A DNA stretch of 64,000 bases, from NCBI GenBank assembly GCA_049889095.1, contig JBLJFK010000001.1; one strand, given 5' to 3'. Under the pieces are notes generated by a model. The model made no database searches. It saw nothing but the letters and a program-made list of their open reading frames with translations, and was not told the origin of the DNA. The first letter of the stretch is position 1, and each line of letters opens with the position of its first letter. Shown one piece after another: positions 32,775-42,148 of the stretch. The DNA comes from Ewingella sp049889095 (GTDB lineage Bacteria > Pseudomonadota > Gammaproteobacteria > Enterobacterales > Enterobacteriaceae). The translations under genes were made by a program, and so were the position numbers.

Positions 32775-34298
32775 CTAGATATGCGGATAAACGCCCGGCC
32801 CGATAGGCAAGCCAAGCAGATACCAGCCCACCAGCATCAGCAGCCACACCACGAAGAATACAATCGGATACGGCAGCACCAGCGAATAATAGGTGCCGAG
32901 TTTCGCCTCTTTGTTATATCGCTGGAGGAATCCGAGGAACAGCGGCACAAACGGTGACATCGGTGCCAGCGGGATCACCGAGGAATCGGCGACGCGGAAG
33001 ACGATCTGCGCGAACGCTGGATGGAAGCCGAGCAGCATAAACATCGGCACAAAAATCGGCGCGAGGATCGACCAAATCGCCGAGCCGCTGGCGATAAACA
33101 TGCACAGTAATGCTGACAGAAATATCAGCCCGAGGAACGCCGGAATACCGGTCATGCCGAGATTTTCCAGCACATCCGTCAGCCCGATCGCCATAAACTT
33201 CCCCATATTGCTCCAGTTAAAAAACGCCACAAACTGGGAGAGCGGAAATATCATCACGATAAAACCTGCCATCGATTTCATCGGGTCAATCAGCAAATCC
33301 GGCACGTCGTTGGCACTGCGTATCTGTTTGGTCACCATGCCGTAGGGGATAGAAATCACGAAGAAGAACAGAATAATCAGCGGTACTATGCCCTGAATAA
33401 ACGGTGAAGGGATGATGCTGCCGGTTTTCGGATTACGCAGCGGCGCGGCTTCGGGCACCACCATCAATGCCACCAGCCCGATGAACACCAGCGCTGCAAT
33501 GCCGCTTGCCATCAGCCCGCGGTTTTGTAGCGGCGTCAGTTTTTTCATCTCTTCATTGCGCTCACCGCGGTACACCGGCAGACGCGGCTCGACGAATTTG
33601 TCAGTGAGGAGTGCGCCGACGACGGTTAGTACAATCACCGAAGCCGCCATAAAGTACCAGTTATCGATCACGCTGACCTGAATCGCCGGGTTAATTGCTT
33701 TTGCCGCCTCGGTACTCAGGCCGGAAAGCAGTACGTCGGTGGTGACGATCAGCAGGTTGGCGGTAAAACCACAGCCGACGCCGGCTATCGCCGCCAGCAG
33801 TCCGGCCACCGGATGACGTCCGACCGCCAGAAAAATCAGCGCGCCCAGCGGCGGCATCACCACCAGCGCGGCATCCGATGAAATATGGCTGAAGAAGGCG
33901 ATGAAAATCACCATATAGCTGGCGTAGCGGGCATTCACTTTGGATGCCATTTTGTACATCAGGCTTTGCAACAGCCCGACGCGCTCGGCCAGACCTGCGC
34001 CAATCACCAGCGCCAGAATCGATCCCAGCGGAGTAAAGCCGCTGAAGTTCTTGATGACGTTCGGCAAAATCCACTGAACACCTTCCACGCTGAGCAAATT
34101 TTTAACGTGAATAATTTCACCGTTACTCGGGTTCACCGCCGCGATATTCAGCCATGAGATCACCGCACTGGCGATCATCAGCACCGCAATCAGATAAACA
34201 AACAGCAAAAACGGATTGGGAATTTTATTCCCCACACGCTCAACCCACTGAAGAAATCCCCCCGGGCTTTGGCCGGGATCCTGCGCATCAACACTCAT
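32775..34298 (-). CDS. abgT: p-Aminobenzoyl-glutamate transporter
   Basis: 507 residues of the AbgT family with about nine to eleven membrane helices and two re-entrant hairpins. It matches AbgT signatures: FLQWVERVGNKIPNPFLLFVYL at the start, SSDAALVVMPPLGALIFLAVGRHP near 140, and ASGSAIWSILAPIFVPMFMLLGFHPAFAQ near 400. It imports p-aminobenzoyl-glutamate, a folate breakdown product, across the inner membrane by ion coupling. It is the last gene of abgABT, 91 bases after abgB. Confidence 0.95.
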   Translation of the reverse strand: MSVDAQDPGQSPGGFLQWVERVGNKIPNPFLLFVYLIAVLMIASAVISWLNIAAVNPSNGEIIHVKNLLSVEGVQWILPNVIKNFSGFTPLGSILALVIGAGLAERVGLLQSLMYKMASKVNARYASYMVIFIAFFSHISSDAALVVMPPLGALIFLAVGRHPVAGLLAAIAGVGCGFTANLLIVTTDVLLSGLSTEAAKAINPAIQVSVIDNWYFMAASVIVLTVVGALLTDKFVEPRLPVYRGERNEEMKKLTPLQNRGLMASGIAALVFIGLVALMVVPEAAPLRNPKTGSIIPSPFIQGIVPLIILFFFVISIPYGMVTKQIRSANDVPDLLIDPMKSMAGFIVMIFPLSQFVAFFNWSNMGKFMAIGLTDVLENLGMTGIPAFLGLIFLSALLCMFIASGSAIWSILAPIFVPMFMLLGFHPAFAQIVFRVADSSVIPLAPMSPFVPLFLGFLQRYNKEAKLGTYYSLVLPYPIVFFVVWLLMLVGWYLLGLPIGPGVYPHI

Positions 34299-34389
34299 CT
34301 TTTACCCTCTGTTGTGTTTACTTTTTTATATTTATTCCGCTCATCCGCGCCGGAACGGGGCGCAGATGAGCGGTTTACTCATCAAAGAT

Positions 34390-35844
34390 TTATTTCAGCG
34401 GCGAAGGTTTCACACCGGTCGGGATAGGGCAGTGATACGGACGACGGGCGCGCAACGCGTCGCGCTCTTTCTGGCAGGCAGCCAGTAAATCCGGTTGAGT
34501 GAACAGCGCGATGGCGGTGGAGGACATCACTTTTGCCGCCAGGCACATGCCTTTGTGCGCGATGGATGTGCGCCCCTGCGAGACGATTTGCCAGGTGTGC
34601 AGCGGCGAACCGACGGCGAAGCAAGGGCTGAAACACTGCGCCGTCGGCACCAGCCAGCTGACGTCACCGACGTCGGTCGAACCGTACAAAATGTTGTTAT
34701 TCGGTCCGTAGGGCGCGACGGCGTCGGTCAGTGGTGAATGGCGCAGCGTCTCGGCAAATTTCACGCCTTCTGCGTCGCTGGTGCGGGAAATATTCAGCAG
34801 ATTATTATCGATATCCTGTTCGGTCAGCGTGGCGTGAATCGATGCCGCAAATGCCTGCTCTTCGGGGGTGTAATGCGGTGTACCAAAAGCCTGCACGTAC
34901 TGGTACATCGCGCTTTCCAGCGTGCGGTTCGGCACGTAATTAGAGCAGGCCTTATCGAAACGCATCGACATGGTGGTGCCGGTCATCAGCGCGGCACCTT
35001 TGGCGATATCCACCACGCGGTCGAAAATCGCCTGCGCCTGATCCATCTGCGGTGCGCGCACCAGATACAGCACTTCGGCATCGGCCTGCACTACATTAGG
35101 TGAAATGCCGCCCGCGTTAGTGATGGCGTAATGCAGGCGTGCTTCCTGAATAATGTGCTCGCGCAGGAAGTTTGCACCGGTGTTCATCAGCGTCAGGGCA
35201 TCCAGCGCGCTGCGGCCCAGGTGCGGCGCAGCAGCGGCGTGTGAGGACACGCCTTTAAAGCTGAACGACGCCTGAATGTTAGCCAACGTCTGGTTGCTGA
35301 ACATGCCGCTGTAGGTTTCCGGATGCCACGTGAGCGCGGCATCGACATCATCAAATAAGCCTTCACGCACCATAAAGGTTTTGCCGGAACCGCCTTCTTC
35401 GCCTGGACAGCCATAAAAGCGCACCGTGCCCTGAATTTTTTCGTGCTCCATCCAGGCTTTTACCGCCAGTGCGCCACCGAGCGCTGCGGTGCCAAGCAGG
35501 TTATGGCCGCAGCCGTGGCCGTTACCGTTTTCCACCAGCGCTTGTGGTGTGTTGCATCCGGCTTTTTGGCTAAGGCCTGCCAGTGCATCGAATTCGCCGA
35601 GCAGGGCGATCACCGGTTTGCCGCTGCCGAAGCTGGCGATAAATGCCGTCCCCATGCCGCCCACGCCGCGCTCGAGCATAAACCCGCTGGCTTCCAGTTT
35701 GTCGGCCAGCAATGCCGAAGAGAATGATTCGGCGAAGCGCGTTTCAGGAGTGTCCCAGATAGCGTCGCTGATTTCAGCCAGAGCGGGCTGCTGGTTATCA
35801 ATAAAGTCGTTGATGAAGTTAACGATATGCTGCTCTGCCATCAT
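34390..35844 (-). CDS. abgB: p-Aminobenzoyl-glutamate hydrolase subunit B
   Basis: 484 residues of the M20 metallopeptidase family, matching AbgB. Zinc-site motifs include NGNGHGCGHNLLGTAAL near 110 and PGEEGGSGKTFMVREG near 150, with TWHPETYSGMF following. With AbgA it forms a heterodimer that cleaves p-aminobenzoyl-glutamate into p-aminobenzoate and glutamate in the cytoplasm. Its start overlaps the abgA stop by four bases, consistent with equal subunit production. Confidence 0.95.
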   Translation of the reverse strand: MMAEQHIVNFINDFIDNQQPALAEISDAIWDTPETRFAESFSSALLADKLEASGFMLERGVGGMGTAFIASFGSGKPVIALLGEFDALAGLSQKAGCNTPQALVENGNGHGCGHNLLGTAALGGALAVKAWMEHEKIQGTVRFYGCPGEEGGSGKTFMVREGLFDDVDAALTWHPETYSGMFSNQTLANIQASFSFKGVSSHAAAAPHLGRSALDALTLMNTGANFLREHIIQEARLHYAITNAGGISPNVVQADAEVLYLVRAPQMDQAQAIFDRVVDIAKGAALMTGTTMSMRFDKACSNYVPNRTLESAMYQYVQAFGTPHYTPEEQAFAASIHATLTEQDIDNNLLNISRTSDAEGVKFAETLRHSPLTDAVAPYGPNNNILYGSTDVGDVSWLVPTAQCFSPCFAVGSPLHTWQIVSQGRTSIAHKGMCLAAKVMSSTAIALFTQPDLLAACQKERDALRARRPYHCPIPTGVKPSPLK

Positions 35845-37157
35845 TTCTCTCCTTCGAATTCAGCGATGTTTAACGCCAGCGCGGCCAGCATTTTAATGCC
35901 CTGAGCCATCACTTTTTCATCGAAATCAAACCGTTCATTGTGATGCCCTGCACTGAGATCGGTGCCGAAAATCACATAAGAGGCTTCGCCGCCGCGCGCT
36001 TTGACACGTTCCATCATATAGGTGGCGTCTTCAGAACCCGCTGCGCCCTCCTGGCGGTCAATGATGGCGTCGAACTCACCGAGCTTTTCTGCCTGTCGGT
36101 GGATGTAATTCACCCAGGCCGGTGTCGGTGTGCTGCTTTGCGCCGCTCCCATCAGTTTGATATTGAATTCCACTTGGTGCATTTCAGCCGCGCCGGAAAT
36201 TACTTTCAGCGCCTGCTGATAAATGAATTCGTTAACCTCATTGGTGGATCCACGCGTCTCGACTTTCATCATTGCGCCGGATGCGATGACATTACGACCG
36301 GTGCCCGCTTGCAATACGCCGACGTTCACCCGCGAACTGCCACCGCTGTGGCGCGGGATTGCATGTAAGCCGAGCGTGGCCTGTGCCGCCGCCAGCAGGG
36401 CGTTGCGGCCTTCTTCCGGCTTACCACCCGCGTGTGACGCCACGCCGGTGAACTGTACGTCGAGCTTGGTGGTTGCCATAAACGTGTCGTTGCCGCACAC
36501 AAGGTGATTGGCCGGAACGCCGGTACCGATATGTACCGCCGTGAAGAAATCCACGTCATCGACCACGCCCGCCTCAACCATCGATTTCGCACCACGTGTG
36601 CCTTCTTCGGCTGGCTGGAAAATTAGCTTGATGATGCCGCACAACTGGTCGCGCATCTGCATCAGCACTTCCGCCAGACCCAGCCCGATGGTGGTGTGCC
36701 CGTCGTGGCCGCAGGCGTGCATCATGCCGTCATTGGTTGAGGCAAACCCTTCGCGGAACGGACGATGTTCCTCTTCGAGTACTTCGAACAAATCCAGCGC
36801 GTCCATGTCTACCCGAAATCCCATCACCGGGCCGGGGCGTCCGGTGTTCAGCGTGGCGACAATGCCGGTGAAACCGCCGGAGAAATGCGGCATCCAGCGG
36901 GCAATCGCTCCCTGTTCCAGCGCACGCTGTTCCTGCTCGGCCAGCACGGCCGTGGAGGGAAGACCCATACGCGAATCGGCGTCGATCACCTCTTTACCCA
37001 GCTTCAGCGAGTAACCGAGCTTTTCCAGCCGGTCAGCGACCAGCGTGGAGGTGCGAAATTCCAGCCAGCCAGATTCGGCGTATTTGTGCAGGTCACGACG
37101 TTGTGTTTGCAGGGTAGGGAACAATTTTTCAACGCGTTCAGAAATCTCATTTACCAT
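35841..37157 (-). CDS. abgA: p-Aminobenzoyl-glutamate hydrolase subunit A
   Basis: 438 residues from the ATG at 37157, close to E. coli AbgA (436); the frame's extra upstream 37 residues have no counterpart. M20 motifs: FRVDMDALDL near 140, MMHACGHDGHTTIGLGLAE near 163 and FQPAEEGTRGAKSMVEAG near 195. The C-terminus contains AGSEDATYMMERV and TDLSAGHHNERFDFDE. It is the promoter-proximal gene of abgABT and is divergent from its regulator gene abgR. Confidence 0.95.
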   Translation of the reverse strand: MVNEISERVEKLFPTLQTQRRDLHKYAESGWLEFRTSTLVADRLEKLGYSLKLGKEVIDADSRMGLPSTAVLAEQEQRALEQGAIARWMPHFSGGFTGIVATLNTGRPGPVMGFRVDMDALDLFEVLEEEHRPFREGFASTNDGMMHACGHDGHTTIGLGLAEVLMQMRDQLCGIIKLIFQPAEEGTRGAKSMVEAGVVDDVDFFTAVHIGTGVPANHLVCGNDTFMATTKLDVQFTGVASHAGGKPEEGRNALLAAAQATLGLHAIPRHSGGSSRVNVGVLQAGTGRNVIASGAMMKVETRGSTNEVNEFIYQQALKVISGAAEMHQVEFNIKLMGAAQSSTPTPAWVNYIHRQAEKLGEFDAIIDRQEGAAGSEDATYMMERVKARGGEASYVIFGTDLSAGHHNERFDFDEKVMAQGIKMLAALALNIAEFEGEK

Positions 37158-37245
37158 CACGGACTCTCTTTTTTTACAGATATGCAGGCTTTCTGCGGGG
37201 GATGCAGAAAGGAGGAAACCTAAATCTGGAAGGGGCTCGACCGGC

Positions 37246-37289
37246 CTTATATGATTTTCAATGTACATAAAGCATTCAGGGCATATAAG
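37246..37289. promoter_or_regulatory. Candidate AbgR operator in the abgA-abgR region
   Basis: CTTATATG (37246-37253) and CATATAAG (37282-37289) are perfect inverted arms 28 bases apart, between the divergent starts. LysR-type regulators often bind long, spaced A/T-rich inverted repeats. Binding inferred. Confidence 0.4.
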
Positions 37290-37335
37290 ATGCCAAAATC
37301 TTCTTAGTGATAATCAGGGGTTATCAAAGAAACTC

Positions 37336-38232
37336 ATGCCATCACAAATTAAAATGCATCAGCTGCGGGCGTTTGTGTCTGTGGCGCGTCAGGGCAGCAT
37401 TCGCGCCACCAGCCGGATGATGAATCTGTCACAGCCCGCGCTGACCAAATCGATTAAAGAGCTGGAAGAGACTCTTGGGGCGAGATTATTTGTCCGCCGC
37501 CGTCAGGGCGTGACGCTAACTGACTGTGGCGACGCGTTTTTTAAGCGTGCTAGCCTGATTCTGGAAGAGCTGCGGGTGGCGCAGGAAGACATTACTCAGC
37601 GCCTCGGCGGCACCAGCGGAAGGGTGAATATCGGTGTGGGGGCAAGTATTGCCCGCACTATCATGCCGGAGGTGATCGACCGTTTTCACCGCGAATTCCC
37701 CAACGTGAAGGTGCGTATTGCTGAGGGGCAACTGGTGTCGATGATCCCGGAACTGCGTCAGGGCGAGCTCGATTTCACGGTGAATACTTATTATCAGGGC
37801 CCCTTTGATAACGAACTGTTATATGAAAAGCTTATGGATAAAGAGTACCGCGTGGTCGCCAGGCGTGGGCACCCGATGCAAAACGCGCGTTCGATGCAGG
37901 AGCTGTTGCACTGCGACTGGACGCTGCCAACGCCGCGTGGCAGTTACTACAAACTGCTCAGCGAAGTGTTCAGTGACATGGACGCCGAACCGAATATCAG
38001 CGTGATTTGCGAGACGTTTATGTCCTGCACCAGCCTGATCGCCAAAACCGATTTTCTCAGCGTTTTATCGGTGGATGTCATTAACGATCCGGTGATTGGC
38101 CAGAGTTTGGTGGCGCTGGCTCTCGATCTGCCGCTGCCGACCGCGACCTTTTACCTCATTCAGCGACGTGATACCACACTGACGCCGATGGCGGCACATA
38201 TAGCGCAGCTGTTTCGGCTTTACTGCCGCTAA
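37336..38232 (+). CDS. abgR: LysR-family regulator AbgR
   Basis: 298 residues from the ATG at 37336; E. coli AbgR is 302. The helix-turn-helix reads KMHQLRAFVSVARQGSIRATSRMMNLSQPALTKSIKELEETLGARLF, and the effector domain has LVSMIPELRQGELDFTVNTYYQGPFDNEL and LPTPRGSYYKLLSEVF as in AbgR. It is divergent from abgA and presumably activates abgABT in response to the substrate or a related aromatic. The frame's upstream part (from 37261) lacks family similarity. Confidence 0.93.
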   Translation: MPSQIKMHQLRAFVSVARQGSIRATSRMMNLSQPALTKSIKELEETLGARLFVRRRQGVTLTDCGDAFFKRASLILEELRVAQEDITQRLGGTSGRVNIGVGASIARTIMPEVIDRFHREFPNVKVRIAEGQLVSMIPELRQGELDFTVNTYYQGPFDNELLYEKLMDKEYRVVARRGHPMQNARSMQELLHCDWTLPTPRGSYYKLLSEVFSDMDAEPNISVICETFMSCTSLIAKTDFLSVLSVDVINDPVIGQSLVALALDLPLPTATFYLIQRRDTTLTPMAAHIAQLFRLYCR

Positions 38233-38372
38233 CGGTGCTATTTTGAGAAAAAAGCGCGCGTTTTGATGATTTATCGAGGATTTTTGGGAATATTGCCCGT
38301 TATCGGGCTGGCTTATACGTTCTACACTGACCATAACAGGGAATAATAAGCTTCCTATATTGCCGAGGTCAT

Positions 38373-39479
38373 ATGCGCCAGTCAGATATTCTCGTTGAAG
38401 TGAGTAACGACAAACAAACACTGACCGCGTTGGTCGAGCAGGATGACCGCGTGTCTTATTTCTATATTTACGCCCGTGAAGATTTACGTGACCGTTTTCC
38501 GCGCATGCGAGCCTGTTGGATCCGCAATCTTTCTCCTGCCCCTTTGCAAGACGATCAACACGCCATGGATAATGGTCAGGCACCGATGCTGGCCGCGCAG
38601 TATTGCCGCAGTCTTGAAGCCGAAGCGCCGCTAGATCCTGCCCATATTCAGATCCTGTGGAATGAAAGTGATGACGGTGCTGCACTTTGGTATCAGGGCT
38701 TGTTGCTGGCGGTTATTCCCGGCTGGAGCCTGTATATTGATCACGCCGTATGCTATTCGGCTGGTTGCATTAAACAGAACCCGCTGACCTTTCCTCTGGG
38801 CTCTGCATCGACTAACACCCAATACGAACTGGCTGATAAAACCCGTCAATTCTGGCGTGACTGGCAGCAGGAAGATCAAAGCCCGTGGGTGAATATTCAG
38901 CGAAAATTCCTCGCCAGCTATGAAAATCGCTTTGGGTCGTCGGTGAAATATTATGGCATCGATCAGGGTAGCTGGCCGCCAATGGCGATTTCCCAGCATG
39001 AAGATGATGATAATTATTACTTTTTCACCCTCGGCATGAGCATCCGACCGATGCCGCAAATCGATATTGTTTTCAATGATGAAGCCCGTGAACACCGGCG
39101 TATTGAGCTGGCGTTTGCCGTTGGCAAAGAGTATGTGAATGAAGAGAATGCGGTGCAGATGGCCAGTGCGCTATCCGGTTACGCGCAACTGCCATGGACC
39201 ACACTAAGCTGGCTTGGGGAAGGACATACGCTGATTTCGCCGATGGCGCCGTTGGGCTATGAAGGTCACGTCGTTTCCTCGGCGCTTTGTTCACCGTCGA
39301 GCAAAGTCTCTCTGCCGTACAACTTTGGTGACCCGGTTAACCTGTTCTGGATTAGCCCGATTTTCAGCGCCGAACGTGAACTGGCACTCTCGCGGCCCAA
39401 TGGCGGTTTTGACCTGGTCGCCGCGATGATTGAGCAGGGCGCAAGGCATGTGTTTACGCCGAGGGAATCGGTAATTTAG
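38373..39479 (+). CDS. Suppressor-of-fused (SUFU) domain protein
   Basis: 368 residues in two halves. The first (1-170) is not a domain I can name. The second (about 175-365) carries the SUFU-type pattern: ENRFGSSVKYYGIDQGSWPPMAISQHEDDDNYYFFTLGMSIRPMPQID, and a YEGHVVSSAL segment followed by WISPIFSAERELALS. No signal peptide or membrane segment is seen, so it is cytoplasmic. Bacterial SUFU proteins are often linked to toxin immunity or to unknown functions, but no toxin gene is adjacent. It ends four bases before a structured repeat begins. Confidence 0.75.
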   Translation: MRQSDILVEVSNDKQTLTALVEQDDRVSYFYIYAREDLRDRFPRMRACWIRNLSPAPLQDDQHAMDNGQAPMLAAQYCRSLEAEAPLDPAHIQILWNESDDGAALWYQGLLLAVIPGWSLYIDHAVCYSAGCIKQNPLTFPLGSASTNTQYELADKTRQFWRDWQQEDQSPWVNIQRKFLASYENRFGSSVKYYGIDQGSWPPMAISQHEDDDNYYFFTLGMSIRPMPQIDIVFNDEAREHRRIELAFAVGKEYVNEENAVQMASALSGYAQLPWTTLSWLGEGHTLISPMAPLGYEGHVVSSALCSPSSKVSLPYNFGDPVNLFWISPIFSAERELALSRPNGGFDLVAAMIEQGARHVFTPRESVI

Positions 39480-39487
39480 TTTTTGAA

Positions 39488-39875
39488 TTCAAATTCAAAT
39501 TCAAATTCAAATTCAAATTCAAATTCAAATTCAAGGTCGTGGGCGTCGGCCCACACCGACCAAAGGGTCACTCGACCCTTTGGAATCCCCGCTTTTTAAA
39601 AACAGCAGCTGCGCAGGTTGGGATAGCCGTGTTTCAGCCACCGTTGTTATAGCCGCAAAATGTCGCCGCTACGCGGTTCCTTCCCAGCGGGTTACAACCC
39701 GCGTAAAAAGACACGCGGTTTTTCACCTCTTGCTCAGCGCCATTTTTGAGCGCGGCCCACACTTTTAAAATCGCACTGGGTCTGCTCCTTCCCCTCTCAC
39801 GAGGGGAATGTCGGGAGGGGGGGTTAAGTTCTAGTCGGTGGCAAGACAATATCTCTAACGTTGGCTCAAGTCCGC
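39488..39875 (+). repeat. Structured intergenic repeat, copy A
   Basis: It starts with seven TTCAAA units and one TTCAAG (39488-39535). Hairpin 1 is GTGGGC-GTCG-GCCCAC (39539-39554). Hairpin 2 is CCAAAGGGTC-ACTC-GACCCTTTGG (39560-39583), followed by a short CTTTTTAAA. The body has GCGGGTT-AC-AACCCGC and ends with a segment GACAATATCTCTAACGTTGG shared with copy B. The open frame on the reverse strand has no protein-like features, so I treat it as non-coding. It separates the SUFU gene from osmF. Confidence 0.85.
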
Positions 39876-39956
39876 CGTAAAAATTGGTCTATTCTTGATC
39901 AAACACAGTTTTTAACGAATTGAATCATGACGGATAACCCGATTAGAGGAAATAAC

Positions 39957-40898
39957 ATGGTTTTTATAACAGGACGTATGCGTGGAATAGCAGCTGCGGC
40001 GACGCTGGTGCTGATGTCCGCCTTAAGTTTCAGTGTGCAGGCCGCTGATGGTGCGGTGCGTGTCGGGTCGAAAATTGATACCGAAGGGTCACTGCTCGGT
40101 AACCTGATCATTCAGGTTCTCGAAGCCAACGGCATCAAGACCACCAACAAGCTGCAACTGGGGAACACCAAGGTACTGCGTGGGGCGATCACCGCCGGTG
40201 AGATTGATATCTATCCGGAATACACCGGTAACGGCGCATTCTTTTTCTCTGATGAAAAAGATCCGGTATGGAAAGATGCCCAAGCGGGTTATGAAAAAGT
40301 GAAAAAGCTTGATTACGACCAGAACAAAATTGTCTGGCTGGATGCTTCACCTGCCAATAACACCTGGACCATCGCCGTGCGTCAGGATGTGGCCAAGGCT
40401 AACCATCTGCAAACCCTGGAAGATCTTGGCAAGTGGATAAACGGTGGCGGTGATTTCAAGCTGGCGGCCTCGGCTGAATTTATCGAACGCCCGGATGCCT
40501 TACCGGCGTTTGAAAATGCTTACGGTTTCAAGTTGAAGCAGAACCAGCTGCTGTCGCTGGCAGGTGGTGATACTGCGGTGACGATTAAAGCGGCGGCGGA
40601 GAAAACCTCCGGCGTCAATGCAGCCATGGCCTACGGCACCGACGGCCCGGTGGCGGCACTGGGTTTGCAAACGTTGGGCGATCCTAAAGGCGTTCAGCCG
40701 ATTTATGCCCCTGCGCCGATCGCCCGCGAATCCGTGCTGAAAGCGCATCCGAACATTCCTGAACTGCTCAAGCCGGTATTTGACTCGCTGGATGGCCCGA
40801 CGCTACAAAAACTCAACGCTAAAATTGCCGTAGGTGGCATGGATGCGAAGAAAGTGGCGGCGAAATATCTGCAGGAAAAGGGCTTTGTGAAAAAATAA
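39957..40898 (+). CDS. osmF: Compatible-solute ABC transporter binding protein OsmF
   Basis: 313 residues from the ATG at 39957 (AGAGGAA upstream); a frame-internal ATG at 39927 adds no family residues. A signal peptide (RGIAAAATLVLMSALSFSVQA) is followed by VRVGSKIDTEGSLLGNLIIQVLE, YPEYTGNGAFFFSDEKDPVW and QLLSLAGGDTAVTIKAAAEKTSGVNAAMAYGTDGPVAAL, matching E. coli OsmF/YehZ. It is the periplasmic binding protein of a glycine-betaine-type importer with low affinity in E. coli. First gene of osmF-yehY-yehX-yehW. Confidence 0.95.
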   Translation: MVFITGRMRGIAAAATLVLMSALSFSVQAADGAVRVGSKIDTEGSLLGNLIIQVLEANGIKTTNKLQLGNTKVLRGAITAGEIDIYPEYTGNGAFFFSDEKDPVWKDAQAGYEKVKKLDYDQNKIVWLDASPANNTWTIAVRQDVAKANHLQTLEDLGKWINGGGDFKLAASAEFIERPDALPAFENAYGFKLKQNQLLSLAGGDTAVTIKAAAEKTSGVNAAMAYGTDGPVAALGLQTLGDPKGVQPIYAPAPIARESVLKAHPNIPELLKPVFDSLDGPTLQKLNAKIAVGGMDAKKVAAKYLQEKGFVKK

Positions 40899-40981
40899 GC
40901 GCGGCCATGACGGCAAAACGATGACTCAGGCCGCTCAGGCTGATTGCGCAGGTACATTTTTTTAGCTTCAGGTGGATTTTT

Positions 40982-42148
40982 TTGACCCAGGACTTTATTA
41001 AGAACCGCGTGTTATTAACGTTGGTTATCCTGCTAGTCGCCTCCGGATCGGGTCTGGCATTTCTGAGCCTTGCACCCAATCGCTTGGTGTCAGGGCAGGG
41101 CATTTCTCTCGCCAGCCTGCTGAACGGGACGGGCGCACTATTACTGGTGCCGGTGCTGTTTCTGCTGCTGTTTTCATTTTGCTCCTCTTCGCGCCGCAAT
41201 ATGTTCATCGTCATGCTGCTGGCTGAAGTGCTGCTGTTTGGCCTGACTGCGCTCGCCGGGCATACCGCCGTTACGCTGACGGGCGGTGACGAGGAGAGTC
41301 TGGCGCGTACTTCGCTCGGTGGCGGATTCTGGGCCTGTGCGGCGCTGTCTCTGCTGATTGCCTCTGATGCCATCTCTCGCTTCACGCTAAATCATACCTG
41401 GCGGATTTTGCTGAATGTACAACTGATTCTGCCGGTGGTTGGCCTGCTTGGCAGTGGCCACCTTGGCGAACTGTCGCTGCTTAAAGAGTATGACAACCGG
41501 TCGGATGTGTTTAATGATGCACTGTGGCAGCATCTTGGCATTCTGTTCGGCACGCTGGTGCCAGCGGTAATGCTTGGACTGCCGCTGGGAATAGTTTGTC
41601 ACCGTTCGATGCGCTGGCAGACGCCTATTATCTCAGTGCTCAATATCATTCAGACCGTGCCGTCGATTGCTCTGTTTGGCCTGTTGCTGGCTCCGTTGGC
41701 CGGGTTAGCGAAAGCTATTCCGTGGCTGGCGGATCACGGTATCAGCGGTATTGGACTGGCACCAGCCATCATTGCGCTGGTGCTCTACTCGCTGCTGCCA
41801 CTGGTGCGCAGCGTGATTGCCGGTCTGGATTCGGTCCCGTCAGGCGTAATTGAGTCTGCCCGCGGGATGGGCATGAACCGGATGCAGGTGTTGTATAAAA
41901 TCCAGATGCCGATCGCCTTACCGGTGATCCTCACCGGCGTGCGTATCGTAGCGGTGCAAACTGTCGGCATGGCGGTGGTGGCTGCGCTGATCGGCGCAGG
42001 CGGCCTTGGTGCCATCATGTTCCAGGGGCTGCTCAGCAGCGCGCTGGATCTGGTGTTGCTGGGGGTGATCCCGGTGGTGCTGATGGCGGTGATTGTTGAT
42101 GGCATCTTTAAATTTTTAGTCTCAATGTTGGAAACCTCACGCAGATGA
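40982..42148 (+). CDS. yehY: YehY, compatible-solute ABC permease
   Basis: 388 residues from a TTG start at 40982, supported by AGGTGG six bases upstream. Eight or more membrane helices are evident. The ABC permease EAA-type loop is VIESARGMGMNRMQVLYKIQMPIALPVI at about 290-320, followed by VQTVGMAVVAALIGAGGLGAIMFQGLLSSALDLVLLG, which matches E. coli YehY (385). It acts with YehW, YehX and OsmF in the inner membrane. It overlaps yehX by four bases. Confidence 0.93.
   Translation: MTQDFIKNRVLLTLVILLVASGSGLAFLSLAPNRLVSGQGISLASLLNGTGALLLVPVLFLLLFSFCSSSRRNMFIVMLLAEVLLFGLTALAGHTAVTLTGGDEESLARTSLGGGFWACAALSLLIASDAISRFTLNHTWRILLNVQLILPVVGLLGSGHLGELSLLKEYDNRSDVFNDALWQHLGILFGTLVPAVMLGLPLGIVCHRSMRWQTPIISVLNIIQTVPSIALFGLLLAPLAGLAKAIPWLADHGISGIGLAPAIIALVLYSLLPLVRSVIAGLDSVPSGVIESARGMGMNRMQVLYKIQMPIALPVILTGVRIVAVQTVGMAVVAALIGAGGLGAIMFQGLLSSALDLVLLGVIPVVLMAVIVDGIFKFLVSMLETSRR

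Noticed and set aside
39488..39535. Six-base tandem array that could suggest a CRISPR or other spacer array
   Set aside because: Units are contiguous with no spacers and no cas genes occur in the window; this is a short tandem repeat at the head of a structured element.
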